DNA of 64,000 nt from JAJCYK01 sp965212195. Its GTDB lineage: Bacteria > Bacteroidota > Bacteroidia > Cytophagales > Cyclobacteriaceae. The notes below the pieces were generated by a model. It did not search any database and was not told the DNA's origin. It was given only the letters and a program-made list of their open reading frames with translations. Both the position numbers and the translations under genes were made by a program. Below, piece after piece: positions 18,624 to 27,511 of the stretch (position 1 is its first letter; each line of letters opens with the position of its first letter). The stretch spans positions 434,001 through 498,000 of the forward strand of contig CBDBUW010000012.1 of NCBI GenBank assembly GCA_965212195.1, in the 5' to 3' direction.

Positions 18624-19574
18624 ATGTTGAAATGGTTTAGTTATGTTTTGGTGATCTTGGGATTGTCGTGCACCACGCTGCTGGCTCAAAACGATTCCAT
18701 TCCTCCACAGGAGGGATTCAATGAAGACACCGAAGCTGGATTCAACGATGACCAGCCCGTAGAAGAAGTTGTAGAAGAACCTAAGAAACCAACCAGCACC
18801 AAAGAACCCATTGGAGGTAAAAGCCCATTTCGGAACCGCAACTTCAATCCCAAATACGGGTTTAGAAAATTCCTCAATAAATTCTCATTCACACCACTTT
18901 TGGGTTACAGCAAGACCTTTTACCGGGAAAAGGTGGGAAGTACTGAAGAGTCCACGGATTTTAACGGGGGAGGTGTACCTATTATGGGGACCCTGAACTT
19001 TCACGTTGATCGTTTTCGTATCGGAGGAGGAGCGGGATTGGAGTTCCATTCCATAAAGGATGAACAGGTGGCAATGTCACAAGGACTTATCAATAAAAAA
19101 AGCACTACCTTCACCAAATTTTATGGAAACATAGGTGCTGAAGTATACCAGTATTGGGATTATATGCTGGTTCCTGAAATTCAGGTGGGTAAGATAAAAC
19201 TTGGCAAAGGCTTTAATCAGGACTCTGTTAGCAATGGACTGTTTGTAAATGTAGGTGTTTCTGTGGAAAAGGTGATGTCGGAGTATTTCCGTTTTATCGC
19301 TAAGCCTTCATACGAATTCAGAGGTCTGACTAAAGAAGGGGGCAATAAATATAAAATGCCTGGGTTGTCCCTGATGGTTGGTTTTAGCATAAGATACCCC
19401 GACATTCCCAGATGCCCAATCCGGGCCTGCCATACTCAGATCATGCATCTGCATTATGGAAATGAATACCGTGGGAAGCCTATACCTATCAAACAAAATC
19501 GCAAATACGGAGAGCTCAATAAAAGATTGCTGAAGTACCGGGGAAAGAACAAGAAAAAGCTCAATCCGTATTAG
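18624..19574 (+). CDS. Predicted outer-membrane beta-barrel protein
   Basis: An exported protein of 316 residues with a signal peptide ending at LLAQ. An acidic, Pro-rich linker (residues about 24-62, many Glu, Asp and Pro) comes before alternating beta-strand-like segments (for example GGVPIMGTLNFHVDRFRIGG and SLMVGFSIRYPD), which suggest a small barrel. The end is a strongly basic tail of about 50 residues with many Lys and Arg, unusual for a barrel protein. No family was identified. Confidence 0.6.
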   Translation: MLKWFSYVLVILGLSCTTLLAQNDSIPPQEGFNEDTEAGFNDDQPVEEVVEEPKKPTSTKEPIGGKSPFRNRNFNPKYGFRKFLNKFSFTPLLGYSKTFYREKVGSTEESTDFNGGGVPIMGTLNFHVDRFRIGGGAGLEFHSIKDEQVAMSQGLINKKSTTFTKFYGNIGAEVYQYWDYMLVPEIQVGKIKLGKGFNQDSVSNGLFVNVGVSVEKVMSEYFRFIAKPSYEFRGLTKEGGNKYKMPGLSLMVGFSIRYPDIPRCPIRACHTQIMHLHYGNEYRGKPIPIKQNRKYGELNKRLLKYRGKNKKKLNPY

Positions 19575-19703
19575 CAGCAAAACCGCTGATAACCACCCAC
19601 ATTCAAGCCCGTTAAGAAGTGCCATTCATGGTATGCAGGTTCGTATTTTTTGCTTAAATTGCGAGCGAATTTTTTACAGCTAGATATCCAATAGTAGATT
19701 TTT

Positions 19704-22223
19704 ATGGCAGTAGGCGAAAATGAGAATATCATCCCTATAAATATTGAGGATGAAATGCGGGGGGCCTACATCGATTATTCGATGTCCGTTATTATTTCCA
19801 GAGCTTTACCTGATGTTCGAGATGGTTTAAAACCGGTTCACCGGCGTATCCTATACGGTATGGATGAGTTAGGTGTTAACTATAACCGACCGTATAAAAA
19901 ATGCGCCCGTATCGTGGGGGATGTGCTGGGTAAGTATCACCCACATGGCGATACCGCGGTTTACGATACCATGGTACGAATGGCACAGGAATGGTCATTA
20001 CGATATCCCATGGTCGACGGACAGGGTAATTTCGGAAGCATAGATGGGGATTCACCTGCCGCCATGCGATATACCGAGGCCCGCCTGCGCAGAATTTCCG
20101 AGGAGTTACTGGCTGATATTAAGAAAAATACGGTCGACTTCCAGGCTAATTATGACGATTCCACCCATGAGCCCACGGTGCTGCCCGCCAAGATACCTAA
20201 CTTGTTGGCTAACGGTGCCAGTGGTATTGCTGTGGGCATGGCCACCAACATGCCGCCTCATAACCTGAGAGAGGTAGTGGATGGAACCATTGCCTATATC
20301 GAAAACAATGAGATTACCATTGCGGGACTGATGGAGTATATCAAGGCTCCCGATTTTCCTACTGGAGGGATCATATATGGGTATCAAGGGGTCAAATCGG
20401 CTTTTGAAACCGGAAGAGGACGTGTGGTCATGCGGGCTAAGGCCATCATTGAGACTAATAAGAAAGGGCGTGAGCAGATCATAGTCTCCGAGATCCCTTA
20501 CATGGTCAATAAAGCCAGTATGATCGAAAAGACCGCTAATCTGGTTAATGAAAAACGGCTAGAGGGTATCTCCGACATTCGGGATGAATCGGACCGCACT
20601 GGACTACGTATTGTTTATGTGCTTAAGAAGGATGCAATTGCCAACGTCGTTTTAAACAATTTATTTAAGTACACACAGCTGCAATCCTCTTTCGGAGTGA
20701 ACAATGTAGCCTTGGTCAAGGGTCGACCCCTAACGCTGAACCTACTAGATCTAATCCGTCATTTCGTAGATCACAGGCATCAGGTGGTTATCCGTCGTAC
20801 GGAATATGACCTGCAAGAAGCTGAAAAAAGAGCCCACATTCTTGAAGGATACCTGATCGCCCTGGATCATTTAGATGAAGTAATCAGCTTAATTCGTAAT
20901 TCTCGGGATCCGGAAACGGCAAAAACCGGGTTGATAGAGCAATTCGAGCTTTCGGATATCCAGGCAAAAGCGATATTGGAAATGCGCTTGCAAAGACTCA
21001 CCGGTCTGGAGCGCGATAAGATCACAAAAGAATATGGGGAAGTAGTAGAGCTTATCAAAAATTTGAAAGAGATCCTGGGTGATGAGGGTCTTCGTATGCA
21101 AATTATAAAGGATGAGCTGAATGAGATGAGAGACCGCTATGGTGACGACCGCCGTACCGAAGTGGAGCACAGTGCCGACGATTTCACGGATGAAGATATG
21201 ATCCCCAATGAGGAAATGGTGATAACCATTAGCCATCAGGGATATATCAAGCGTACACCTCTCACGGAGTATCGCACGCAGGGCCGGGGTGGAGTAGGAG
21301 CCAGGGGTGTAACAACTAAAGACGATGACTTTACAGAACATCTTTTCACGGCCTTTACTCATAACTACCTTTTGATATTCACTGAATTTGGAAAAGTATT
21401 TTGGAAAAAGGTGTGGGCCATTCCTGAAGGGACCAAGGTTGCCAAAGGCAGACCCATTCAGAATCTAATCAACATTGAGCAGGGTGACGTAGTCAGAGCG
21501 GTCATCAATGTTCAAAATCTGAAAGATGAAGATTATATAAATAATCATTATCTGATCATGTGCACCCAAAAAGGTACCATTAAAAAGACCAGCCTGGAAG
21601 CATACAGCCGCCCTAGAACTAATGGCATAAATGCTATTACGATTAATGAAGGGGACAAACTGTTGGAGGTCAAGCTCACCAATGGAGATAATCACATTGT
21701 AATAGCTAAGAAATCCGGAAGGGCTATTCACTTCCACGAAAAGGACGTTCGGCCCATGGGCAGAACCGCTGCCGGAGTAAGGGGTGTTACCCTTGAGGGG
21801 GCAGAAGACCGGGTAGTAGGTATGGTTTGTGTGAGTAGAGTGGAGAGTGACCTAATGGTAGTTTCTGAAAAAGGATATGGAAAACGTTCCTCCATTGATG
21901 ATTACCGCATTACAAAGAGAGGTGGTAAAGGAGTCAAAACCATTAATGTAACCGAAAAAACCGGCGCCCTGGTTTCCATAAAAGAGGTTGTAGATTCCGA
22001 TGATCTAATGATCATCAATAAATCAGGTATTACTATAAGAATGGGTGTAGATACCGTCCGGGTAATGGGCAGAGCCACGCAAGGGGTTAAGTTGATTCGA
22101 TTAAACGATGGAGATGAGATCAGCTCCGTGGAAAAAATAGAAAATTTTGAAGAACCTGAAACAGGCACGGAAATTGATGAATCTGAAACAGGCACGGAAA
22201 TTGATGAAACTGAAAATGAATAA
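19704..22223 (+). CDS. gyrA: DNA gyrase subunit A
   Basis: The DNA-cleaving subunit of the type II topoisomerase that introduces negative supercoils with GyrB. The catalytic tyrosine is Y123 (AAMRYTEARL). The quinolone-resistance region reads HPHGDTAVYD, with Thr at the position equal to Ser83 of E. coli. In the C-terminal propeller the GyrA box appears as QGRGGVG, a variant of QRRGGKG. The 839 residues are of normal length. The acidic C-terminal tail contains a perfect short tandem duplication. The TPR gene follows after 53 bases. Confidence 0.97.
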   Translation: MAVGENENIIPINIEDEMRGAYIDYSMSVIISRALPDVRDGLKPVHRRILYGMDELGVNYNRPYKKCARIVGDVLGKYHPHGDTAVYDTMVRMAQEWSLRYPMVDGQGNFGSIDGDSPAAMRYTEARLRRISEELLADIKKNTVDFQANYDDSTHEPTVLPAKIPNLLANGASGIAVGMATNMPPHNLREVVDGTIAYIENNEITIAGLMEYIKAPDFPTGGIIYGYQGVKSAFETGRGRVVMRAKAIIETNKKGREQIIVSEIPYMVNKASMIEKTANLVNEKRLEGISDIRDESDRTGLRIVYVLKKDAIANVVLNNLFKYTQLQSSFGVNNVALVKGRPLTLNLLDLIRHFVDHRHQVVIRRTEYDLQEAEKRAHILEGYLIALDHLDEVISLIRNSRDPETAKTGLIEQFELSDIQAKAILEMRLQRLTGLERDKITKEYGEVVELIKNLKEILGDEGLRMQIIKDELNEMRDRYGDDRRTEVEHSADDFTDEDMIPNEEMVITISHQGYIKRTPLTEYRTQGRGGVGARGVTTKDDDFTEHLFTAFTHNYLLIFTEFGKVFWKKVWAIPEGTKVAKGRPIQNLINIEQGDVVRAVINVQNLKDEDYINNHYLIMCTQKGTIKKTSLEAYSRPRTNGINAITINEGDKLLEVKLTNGDNHIVIAKKSGRAIHFHEKDVRPMGRTAAGVRGVTLEGAEDRVVGMVCVSRVESDLMVVSEKGYGKRSSIDDYRITKRGGKGVKTINVTEKTGALVSIKEVVDSDDLMIINKSGITIRMGVDTVRVMGRATQGVKLIRLNDGDEISSVEKIENFEEPETGTEIDESETGTEIDETENE
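22158..22208 (+). repeat. 27-base tandem repeat in the gyrA tail
   Basis: Two identical 24-base units (22158-22181 and 22185-22208), 27 bases apart, encode ETGTEIDE twice at the end of GyrA. The phase is kept, so the repeat only lengthens the acidic tail. Confidence 0.9.
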
Positions 22224-22276
22224 TAATTAAGAATTATTCACTAACTTAATATTTAGGAATTATACAAACGTTTATT

Positions 22277-23431
22277 ATGAAAAAGCTTGCACTACTTGTT
22301 ACTTTTTGCCTGATAGGAGCTGGCATCTATGCTCAGAATTCAGCTGTCAACAAGGCAACACAATACTTGAATAAAGGTGAGCTGCTCCAGGCCAAGGAAC
22401 AAATTGATCTGGCTTCAGCACACGAAAAAACCATAAATAAACCGCAAACCTGGTTTACCAGGGGGCAGGTTTATGAAAAAATCGCATTTAGCGAAGATCC
22501 CGCGGTGGCGGACATGTCAGACAGCGCCATGGAAGAAGCTCTGGTGGCTTATAACAAAGCCAAAGAGCTGGATGATGCAGGAAAATATGAAAGCCTGAGC
22601 GATATTCAGGTTGACAATATGTGGGGACAACTAATCAATAAGGGAGCTGAGTATTACAATAACAACGATTATGAAAATGCTCGGAAGTACTTTGAGAAGT
22701 CTTCCAACATAAAACCAGAAGATACCACAGCTTATTACTATGCAGGTATTGCCGCGCAACAAAATGAAAACTATGATGCCGCCCTGACCAACTACTACAA
22801 GCTAATTGAGTTGGATTACCATAATGAAGATATCTACAGCAGCATGGTTTATCTGGAAAGAGCTCACAACGAGGATAATGAAAAAGCCTTAGAAGTACTC
22901 TCCAAGGCTAGAGAGCACTATCCTGATAATGAAGCTCTTATGAAGGAAGAGATCAATTTGTTGATCATCACTGAAAAAACCGATCAAGCCAAGTCCAAAC
23001 TGGAAGCTGCCATTCAAGCAGAACCAGACAATGCTAACTTATATTATAATTTAGCTTATATCAGTGAACAAACAGGTGATATGGATGAGGCCGTGGAATA
23101 CTACAAGAAAGCTATTGAAGTTGAACCGGAGTACTTTGACGCCACCTTTAACTTAGCGGTAAACTACTACAATAAAGCTGCTGAAGTTTTGAAAAAGGCC
23201 AACGAGATGGATCTAAGGACCTATCAGAAAGAGGGTAAAAAGATCGAGGAAGAGGCACGAGGAGAATTTGCCAATGCGCTACCTTATCTAGAAAAGGCTC
23301 ACGACATCAAGCCCGATGACAAGATAGTATTGGAGACCTTACAGACCGTTTATGTGCAGCTAAAAATGAACGACAAAGCAGAAGCCATTTACAAAAAGAT
23401 GGAAGAACTGGGTTACACTACAGAGGAGTAA
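22277..23431 (+). CDS. Exported tetratricopeptide-repeat protein
   Basis: A signal peptide (MKKLALLVTFCLIGAGIYAQ) leads into a chain of TPR units from about residue 25 to the end. Clear ones are YYNNNDYENARKYFEKSSNI, NLYYNLAYISEQTGDMDEA and KPDDKIVLETL. It is probably a periplasmic scaffold. It lies directly after gyrA and ends in a strong terminator, so it may be co-transcribed with gyrA. The specific partner is unknown. Confidence 0.85.
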   Translation: MKKLALLVTFCLIGAGIYAQNSAVNKATQYLNKGELLQAKEQIDLASAHEKTINKPQTWFTRGQVYEKIAFSEDPAVADMSDSAMEEALVAYNKAKELDDAGKYESLSDIQVDNMWGQLINKGAEYYNNNDYENARKYFEKSSNIKPEDTTAYYYAGIAAQQNENYDAALTNYYKLIELDYHNEDIYSSMVYLERAHNEDNEKALEVLSKAREHYPDNEALMKEEINLLIITEKTDQAKSKLEAAIQAEPDNANLYYNLAYISEQTGDMDEAVEYYKKAIEVEPEYFDATFNLAVNYYNKAAEVLKKANEMDLRTYQKEGKKIEEEARGEFANALPYLEKAHDIKPDDKIVLETLQTVYVQLKMNDKAEAIYKKMEELGYTTEE

Positions 23432-23457
23432 GTCCATATAAAATGCAGCATTTTGTT

Positions 23458-23489
23458 AAGGCGGTTCCCTAGCGGAACCGCCTTTTTTT
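23458..23489 (+). terminator. Rho-independent terminator
   Basis: An 11-base perfect stem (AAGGCGGTTCC with GGAACCGCCTT) with a five-base loop is followed by seven T. It ends the TPR gene and probably the gyrA operon. Confidence 0.95.
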
Positions 23490-23620
23490 GTAAGTACAGG
23501 TGTAAGAATTCCTAATTAAAATACCCTTGTAGATAGAAAACACGTAGTAATTCCAGAATTAAAAGACGGGTATTTTTACGGGGGCAGGTAGGTGAAAATA
23601 CGAATACTATTTTTTTTAAA

Positions 23621-23642
23621 ATATTGATTATCAGATCAATAT
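23621..23642. promoter_or_regulatory. Palindromic site in AT-rich gap
   Basis: In the 311-base gap 23432-23742, downstream of the terminator, ATATTGAT and ATCAATAT form a perfect inverted repeat with a six-base spacer in very AT-rich DNA, about 100 bases before the PD40 gene. It may be an operator. Nothing else was seen in the gap. Confidence 0.35.
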
Positions 23643-23742
23643 AAATATTTCTTAAAGTAGCGAACAAATATCAGTTTAGCTGTAATTAATAGGCATAAGT
23701 TGATTCGTTAAGTACCGTTAATTTCATTTCCTTGCTCTGACT

Positions 23743-24723
23743 ATGACTCAAGTGATTCAAATTGACCGTAAACAATCTTTCCTTAGGATTATGTTGGTAA
23801 GATTGCTCTTCATGGTGGTAATTTTATTTATCGCACCCTTACAGGGATTAGGACAGGGTAATGATGATTTTGCACAGAAGAGATTATTAATGGAGATCAT
23901 TAGTAATGACACTGAGGCAAACCCCATTATAAGCAGTGATGGAAGAACTTTATATTTCAACAGGCGGTACCATCCAGAAAATTTAAATGGAAAAGATGAT
24001 GAACAGGATATTTGGTTCAGTGAATTGCAGGCTACTGGACTTTGGTCTGAACCCACCAATCTTGGTGATATTATCAATGGACCGGATTATGATGCTATCT
24101 ATAGTTTAAGCCCTGATGGTAGAATGGCGATATTCCATAATAGTCAAAGAAAAAAGCATCGTCCCATAGCTATTTCCAGATATATGGATGACTATGGTTG
24201 GGAAAGGCCGTTACCGGTAAAGATTGCCAACTATTATAATCTGAATCAGTATGCAGATTTTCATCATAGCTTCTTACAAAACGTGCTGATCTTAGCAGTT
24301 GAAAGAGAGGATAGCCAGGGGAAACAGGATCTGTATTTGAGCTTTTTGCAGGAGAACGGCTCTTATTCTGAACCGCAAAATCTGGGCCCTGTAGTAAATA
24401 CTAGTGAATCTGATTTTGCACCGTTTCTTGGTCACGATAACCGATCTTTGTTCTTTGCCTCTTATGGTCATGATGGAATGGGAGGGAGCGACTTATACGT
24501 TAGTCATCGACTAGATGAGACCTGGGTGAACTGGTCAGAACCCGTGAACTTAGGACCTTATATCAACACACCCGGAGATGAGACTTATATAAGTCTAACC
24601 GCTGATTTTGAGTATATGTATATTGACTCTCATGATCCTAACGGAAAGAACAGAAACCTTTATCAGATTGAAACCCCTATGAAGTTTAATCCCTTTAAAA
24701 GACCCTACGCCCGCCGTAAGTAA
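23743..24723 (+). CDS. Exported PD40-type beta-propeller protein
   Basis: A protein of 326 residues with a hydrophobic leader (about residues 17-38; an internal ATG at 23791 would give a tighter signal peptide). It has PD40/TolB-like blades: ISSDGRTLYFNRR, SLSPDGRMAIFHN, FLGHDNRSLFFAS and SLTADFEYMYIDS. Such proteins in Bacteroidota are periplasmic or linked to OmpA-type proteins. No OmpA domain is attached here. Monocistronic, with a hairpin terminator after the stop. Confidence 0.82.
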   Translation: MTQVIQIDRKQSFLRIMLVRLLFMVVILFIAPLQGLGQGNDDFAQKRLLMEIISNDTEANPIISSDGRTLYFNRRYHPENLNGKDDEQDIWFSELQATGLWSEPTNLGDIINGPDYDAIYSLSPDGRMAIFHNSQRKKHRPIAISRYMDDYGWERPLPVKIANYYNLNQYADFHHSFLQNVLILAVEREDSQGKQDLYLSFLQENGSYSEPQNLGPVVNTSESDFAPFLGHDNRSLFFASYGHDGMGGSDLYVSHRLDETWVNWSEPVNLGPYINTPGDETYISLTADFEYMYIDSHDPNGKNRNLYQIETPMKFNPFKRPYARRK

Positions 24724-24750
24724 TATAACATATTAGTAGCTTTTTAGTAT

Positions 24751-24780
24751 AAGCCTGGATTTAACCGTTAATCCAGGCTT
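24751..24780 (+). terminator. Hairpin terminator
   Basis: The near-perfect 11-base stem AAGCCTGGATT/AATCCAGGCTT follows the PD40 gene by 28 bases. The T run after it is weak, so efficiency is uncertain. Confidence 0.65.
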
Positions 24781-24913
24781 ATGTTATTATTGCCCCCAAA
24801 TACTGTAATGCTGTTTTATCAATTTATTTTTGACTTAACGGGTTACAATTCACCAGATAAAAGTATATAAGAGAAATTGCACATATAGAAGTTAAAATAT
24901 AAAATAATTAATA

Positions 24914-25483
24914 TTGAAAACATTCATAATCATATTCGCCCTACTCTTAGGAACAGTCAATTTCCTGGAAGCCAAAGAATTTGTGGTAAGCCGCACGGAA
25001 GATTCCGGAGAAGGGAGTTTACGCCAGGCCATACTTGATGCTAATGATCATTACGGACCGGATAAAATCGTATTTAATATACCCATGAATGACCGCGGAT
25101 TTCTGTCCTCAGACGTTACTGGTGAGCCAGGAGACGCCTTTTTTATCCGGTTAGTAAGCCCATTACCCAAAATCACAGAGGCCCTTATAATAGATGGCAA
25201 AAGTCAAACCCGCTTTACCGGAGATACTAATCCTGCCACCCCGGAATTTATGGGGGCTGAAGTGATCATTATGCATAAGAAGCTCATTGAACCGATTGAT
25301 TCTGAACTTCCTGAAGGAATTTCACTGGAGAGCCATCATCAAATCGAGCAGGTAATTATGGTCAGCAATACTGAGGTAATAATAGCGGCCACCATATTGA
25401 TACAGGATATAGAGCTTAAGGAATGGCCCAAGAAATCAAAAAAGATCGCACAAGCAGTGGGAGGTAAGAACCCTCAGAGATAA
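24914..25483 (+). CDS. Small exported protein, divergent member of the GSLREAI family
   Basis: 189 residues from a TTG start with a signal peptide (MKTFIIIFALLLGTVNFLEA). The mature part begins KEFVVSRTEDSGEGSLRQAI, which is the opening of right-handed beta-helix proteins that carry a SLRxAI motif. Those proteins are usually much longer, so this is a stand-alone N-terminal unit. It shares KIVFNIPMND, VTGEPGDAFFIRL and LIIDGKSQTRFTGDTN with the two identical proteins at 26193 and 30331, and even the terminator is related. The C-terminal third differs. Function unknown; surface or periplasmic location inferred. Confidence 0.72.
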   Translation: MKTFIIIFALLLGTVNFLEAKEFVVSRTEDSGEGSLRQAILDANDHYGPDKIVFNIPMNDRGFLSSDVTGEPGDAFFIRLVSPLPKITEALIIDGKSQTRFTGDTNPATPEFMGAEVIIMHKKLIEPIDSELPEGISLESHHQIEQVIMVSNTEVIIAATILIQDIELKEWPKKSKKIAQAVGGKNPQR

Positions 25484-25527
25484 AAACAGAGATAAAAATA
25501 TTTTTAGGTTCATAGCTGGTTGAAGAT

Positions 25528-25561
25528 GGGTCGGGCCTCGTGTAGGTCTGGCCCTTTTTTT
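25528..25561 (+). terminator. Terminator related to those of the two paralogues
   Basis: The GGGTCGGGCC...GGCCC hairpin with a run of seven T shares the preceding tract (TTGAAGA then TGGGTCGGGCCT) with the terminators after the paralogues at 26193 and 30331. The homology therefore extends past the coding region. Confidence 0.88.
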
Positions 25562-25744
25562 ATGGATAAAGGCTCTGGAAATCGAGGGTAGTCCACCTGC
25601 GCTGTACCTCCTTCGCTCCAGCGGTTCGATCGCCGGTAGAAGCTTAGGTGGTAGGAAACAATAGACAGAGACTGAGCCGTCGTCGTTGCATAAATCGTAA
25701 ACTTTAAAATAGTCTTACCCTACCGTTTTTTTACACCAAATTTT

Positions 25745-26154
25745 GTCAGGGGGGCCCCGCCACCCACCCAATTTTAAGTTACTCATTGAGGGTATCGTTA
25801 GTTGAGATTGAGAAATATTTTTAATGAATCTCAACTGCCACATGAGCTTTATCTGTAAGCCGGCTCCCCTGACGTTTTATGCGTCGGTGAACGCAGATCG
25901 GACCAGAGACTGCCAGGGTTCCATCTAGAAACTCCAATCTCATAACCCCCGTTTTCTAGGTGTTTTACCTACTTGGTGAACATTATCATGTTCCCAACAT
26001 TTCCTTTTTCTCTCTAATCTATAGGCGAAACACCTAGAAAAACCCTTTCAGTGACTCTATACTTATCGAACTAAAACCCCTGTTTATCGAAACTTCTAGT
26101 GGATTCATCGAAGCTGAGGCCAAAGCCGGTTACATCAATCACCTAAAGGGTATC
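25745..26154 (+). promoter_or_regulatory. Highly structured leader of the duplicated gene, copy 1
   Basis: Three inverted repeats lie in series. GTCAGGGG (25745-25752) pairs with CCCCTGAC (25866-25873), extendable to 12 positions with one mismatch. Inside it GTTGAGATT (25801-25809) pairs with AATCTCAAC (25827-25835). Downstream TTTTCTAGGTGTTT (25952-25965) pairs perfectly with AAACACCTAGAAAA (26028-26041). Then ATCGAA occurs three times at a 21-base period (26065, 26086, 26107). The ATG follows at 26193. A folded 5' untranslated RNA or a separate small RNA is likely. The same array precedes copy 2. Confidence 0.6.
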
Positions 26155-26192
26155 TAAGTAAAACTCGTACAACAAATCTTAAATTTTTTTAA

Positions 26193-26720
26193 ATGACAAA
26201 GCGATTCTTCATATTTTCATTCTTAATCTTCAGTCTTTCTCAGTTCTCCTTTGCTAAGGACATTATCGTCACCAATACGCAGGATTCCGGCGAGGGTTCA
26301 TTACGAGAGGCTATCGTAATAGCCAATAAGACTCCCGGTGCCGACAAAATCAAATTCAATATCCCTATGACCGACCAGGGCTTTCTGCCGGGTGCTGTCA
26401 CGGGCGAACAAGGCTGGGCTTTCTTCATCAGATTAGAGCGTGCACTTCCTGAAATCTCCCATTCCTTGATTATCGACGGTAATAGTCAAACCATGTTCAC
26501 TGGCGATACCAATAAAGTTATAGCTGGTAAGACTCAAGGCGCAGAGGTGATCATTTATTATCACAAGAGTGTTAAAAAAGTGCTTCCTGGTGAGATCGCA
26601 ACCGCCAGTACCGAGCAAAACCTGGATCAGTTGGTATGGTTCGACCAGGTAGAAGTATCTACTGACAATACTTCTAAAAAGATATTCAACGCAGAGGGTG
26701 GAAGAATCCAAATGAGATAA
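26193..26720 (+). CDS. Small exported GSLREAI-family protein, copy 1
   Basis: 175 residues with a clear signal peptide (ending near FSFAK). The mature protein begins DIIVTNTQDSGEGSLREAIV, the N-terminal motif of right-handed beta-helix (CSLREA-like) surface proteins, but stops after one unit, so the usual long helix is missing. The amino-acid sequence is identical to that of 30331-30858. A leader of over 400 bases with strong inverted repeats precedes it, and a terminator follows by 28 bases. Function unknown. A relative lies immediately upstream at 24914. Confidence 0.8.
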   Translation: MTKRFFIFSFLIFSLSQFSFAKDIIVTNTQDSGEGSLREAIVIANKTPGADKIKFNIPMTDQGFLPGAVTGEQGWAFFIRLERALPEISHSLIIDGNSQTMFTGDTNKVIAGKTQGAEVIIYYHKSVKKVLPGEIATASTEQNLDQLVWFDQVEVSTDNTSKKIFNAEGGRIQMR

Positions 26721-26748
26721 TACTTAAGATTTAGACTGATTGAAGAAT

Positions 26749-26781
26749 GGGTCGGGCCTGAATAAGGCTCGGCTTTTTTTT
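26749..26781 (+). terminator. Terminator of GSLREAI gene copy 1
   Basis: GTCGGGCC (26751-26758) pairs with GGCTCGGC (26766-26773), with G-U pairs, and a run of T follows. The same element ends copy 2. Confidence 0.82.
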
Positions 26782-26908
26782 GTTATTAAGTAAGTGGACA
26801 CCACCATAGTAGACAAGTGTTTCGAGATAAAATGCTTCGTTGAAGATACACGATTCCGGGCTCTTGGTTGCTCTTAGTTTGCTAATCGCCGACCTTCTAT
26901 CTGATACC

Positions 26909-26940
26909 AAAAAGCCCCCATTTCATAGGGGGCTTTTTTT
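26909..26940. terminator. Bidirectional terminator
   Basis: AAAAAGCCCCC and GGGGGCTTTTT form a strong stem with an eight-base loop and T runs on both strands. It lies between the end of copy 1 and the convergent TPR gene. Confidence 0.93.
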
Positions 26941-26954
26941 AGTACATACTCATG

Positions 26955-27497
26955 TTATGCCAGCTGACCAGGTGAAATCCAGTAGTCGACCTGGATTCTG
27001 TTAAGCATACGCTGCTTGCGCTTGATCCTGGATAGGCCGGTTTCACATTTACTCATGACTTCCTGGTCAATAGACCTTAGATAACCCTTCTGGTAATGTT
27101 GAGATGCTTCAACTAATTGTCCGGATATCTCATAAGCTTGAGCCATTTTCAAATAAATATAATCGCCTGCAATTCCAGTCTGTGTTAAAGCTTGTTGACA
27201 AATTTGCAACGCTTTTGAACACTCCTCTCTAAGTAGATACATGTTGACCAACCAATAGTATGCTGGAATTAATATGGGGCAGTGCTCCAGCGCCAGTTTG
27301 AAATGATAGATAGCAGTACCATCATCATCCAATTGACTACCGTAGATCTTACCCAGTAGAAAATGCGCTGGTCCGTGGTTAGGTTCTTCCTCCAGAAACT
27401 TAATTAAAAGTCTCTTAGCCTCCAGATAATTCCACTCCTCCATATACTCATTAGCCTTGAGTATGTATTCGTCATTATGGTGGAATATGTTGTCCAT
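26955..27497 (-). CDS. Tetratricopeptide-repeat protein
   Basis: The open frame extends to 27587, but the Met at 27497 (MDNIFHHNDEYILKANEYME) is the better start, because the upstream part covers a terminator-like hairpin. The resulting 180 residues are TPR-like throughout (NYLEAKRLLIKFLEEEPNHG, HFLLGKIYGSQ, IYLKMAQAYEISGQLVEASQ). There is no signal peptide, so it is cytoplasmic. It lies between the two direct repeats. A partner is unknown. Confidence 0.72.
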   Translation of the reverse strand: MDNIFHHNDEYILKANEYMEEWNYLEAKRLLIKFLEEEPNHGPAHFLLGKIYGSQLDDDGTAIYHFKLALEHCPILIPAYYWLVNMYLLREECSKALQICQQALTQTGIAGDYIYLKMAQAYEISGQLVEASQHYQKGYLRSIDQEVMSKCETGLSRIKRKQRMLNRIQVDYWISPGQLA

Positions 27498-27511
27498 GGT
27501 AATAAATAATT

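Larger units (their letters stand above)
25660..26789 (+). repeat. Direct repeat of about 1.13 kb, copy 1
   Basis: This segment recurs at about 29803-30927, offset by about 4.14 kb. It includes the structured leader, the 175-codon gene and its terminator. The 3' part (from about 25925 on) is nearly identical: in the 528-base gene I count two differences, both silent. The first 260 bases carry about a dozen substitutions and small indels. No inverted terminal repeats or transposase accompany it. Confidence 0.93.

Noticed and set aside
26795..26870. Possible insertion-sequence end (TGGACACCACCATAGTAGAC)
   Set aside because: It only loosely resembles an IS3-type end; no transposase remnant and no matching inverted end were found.
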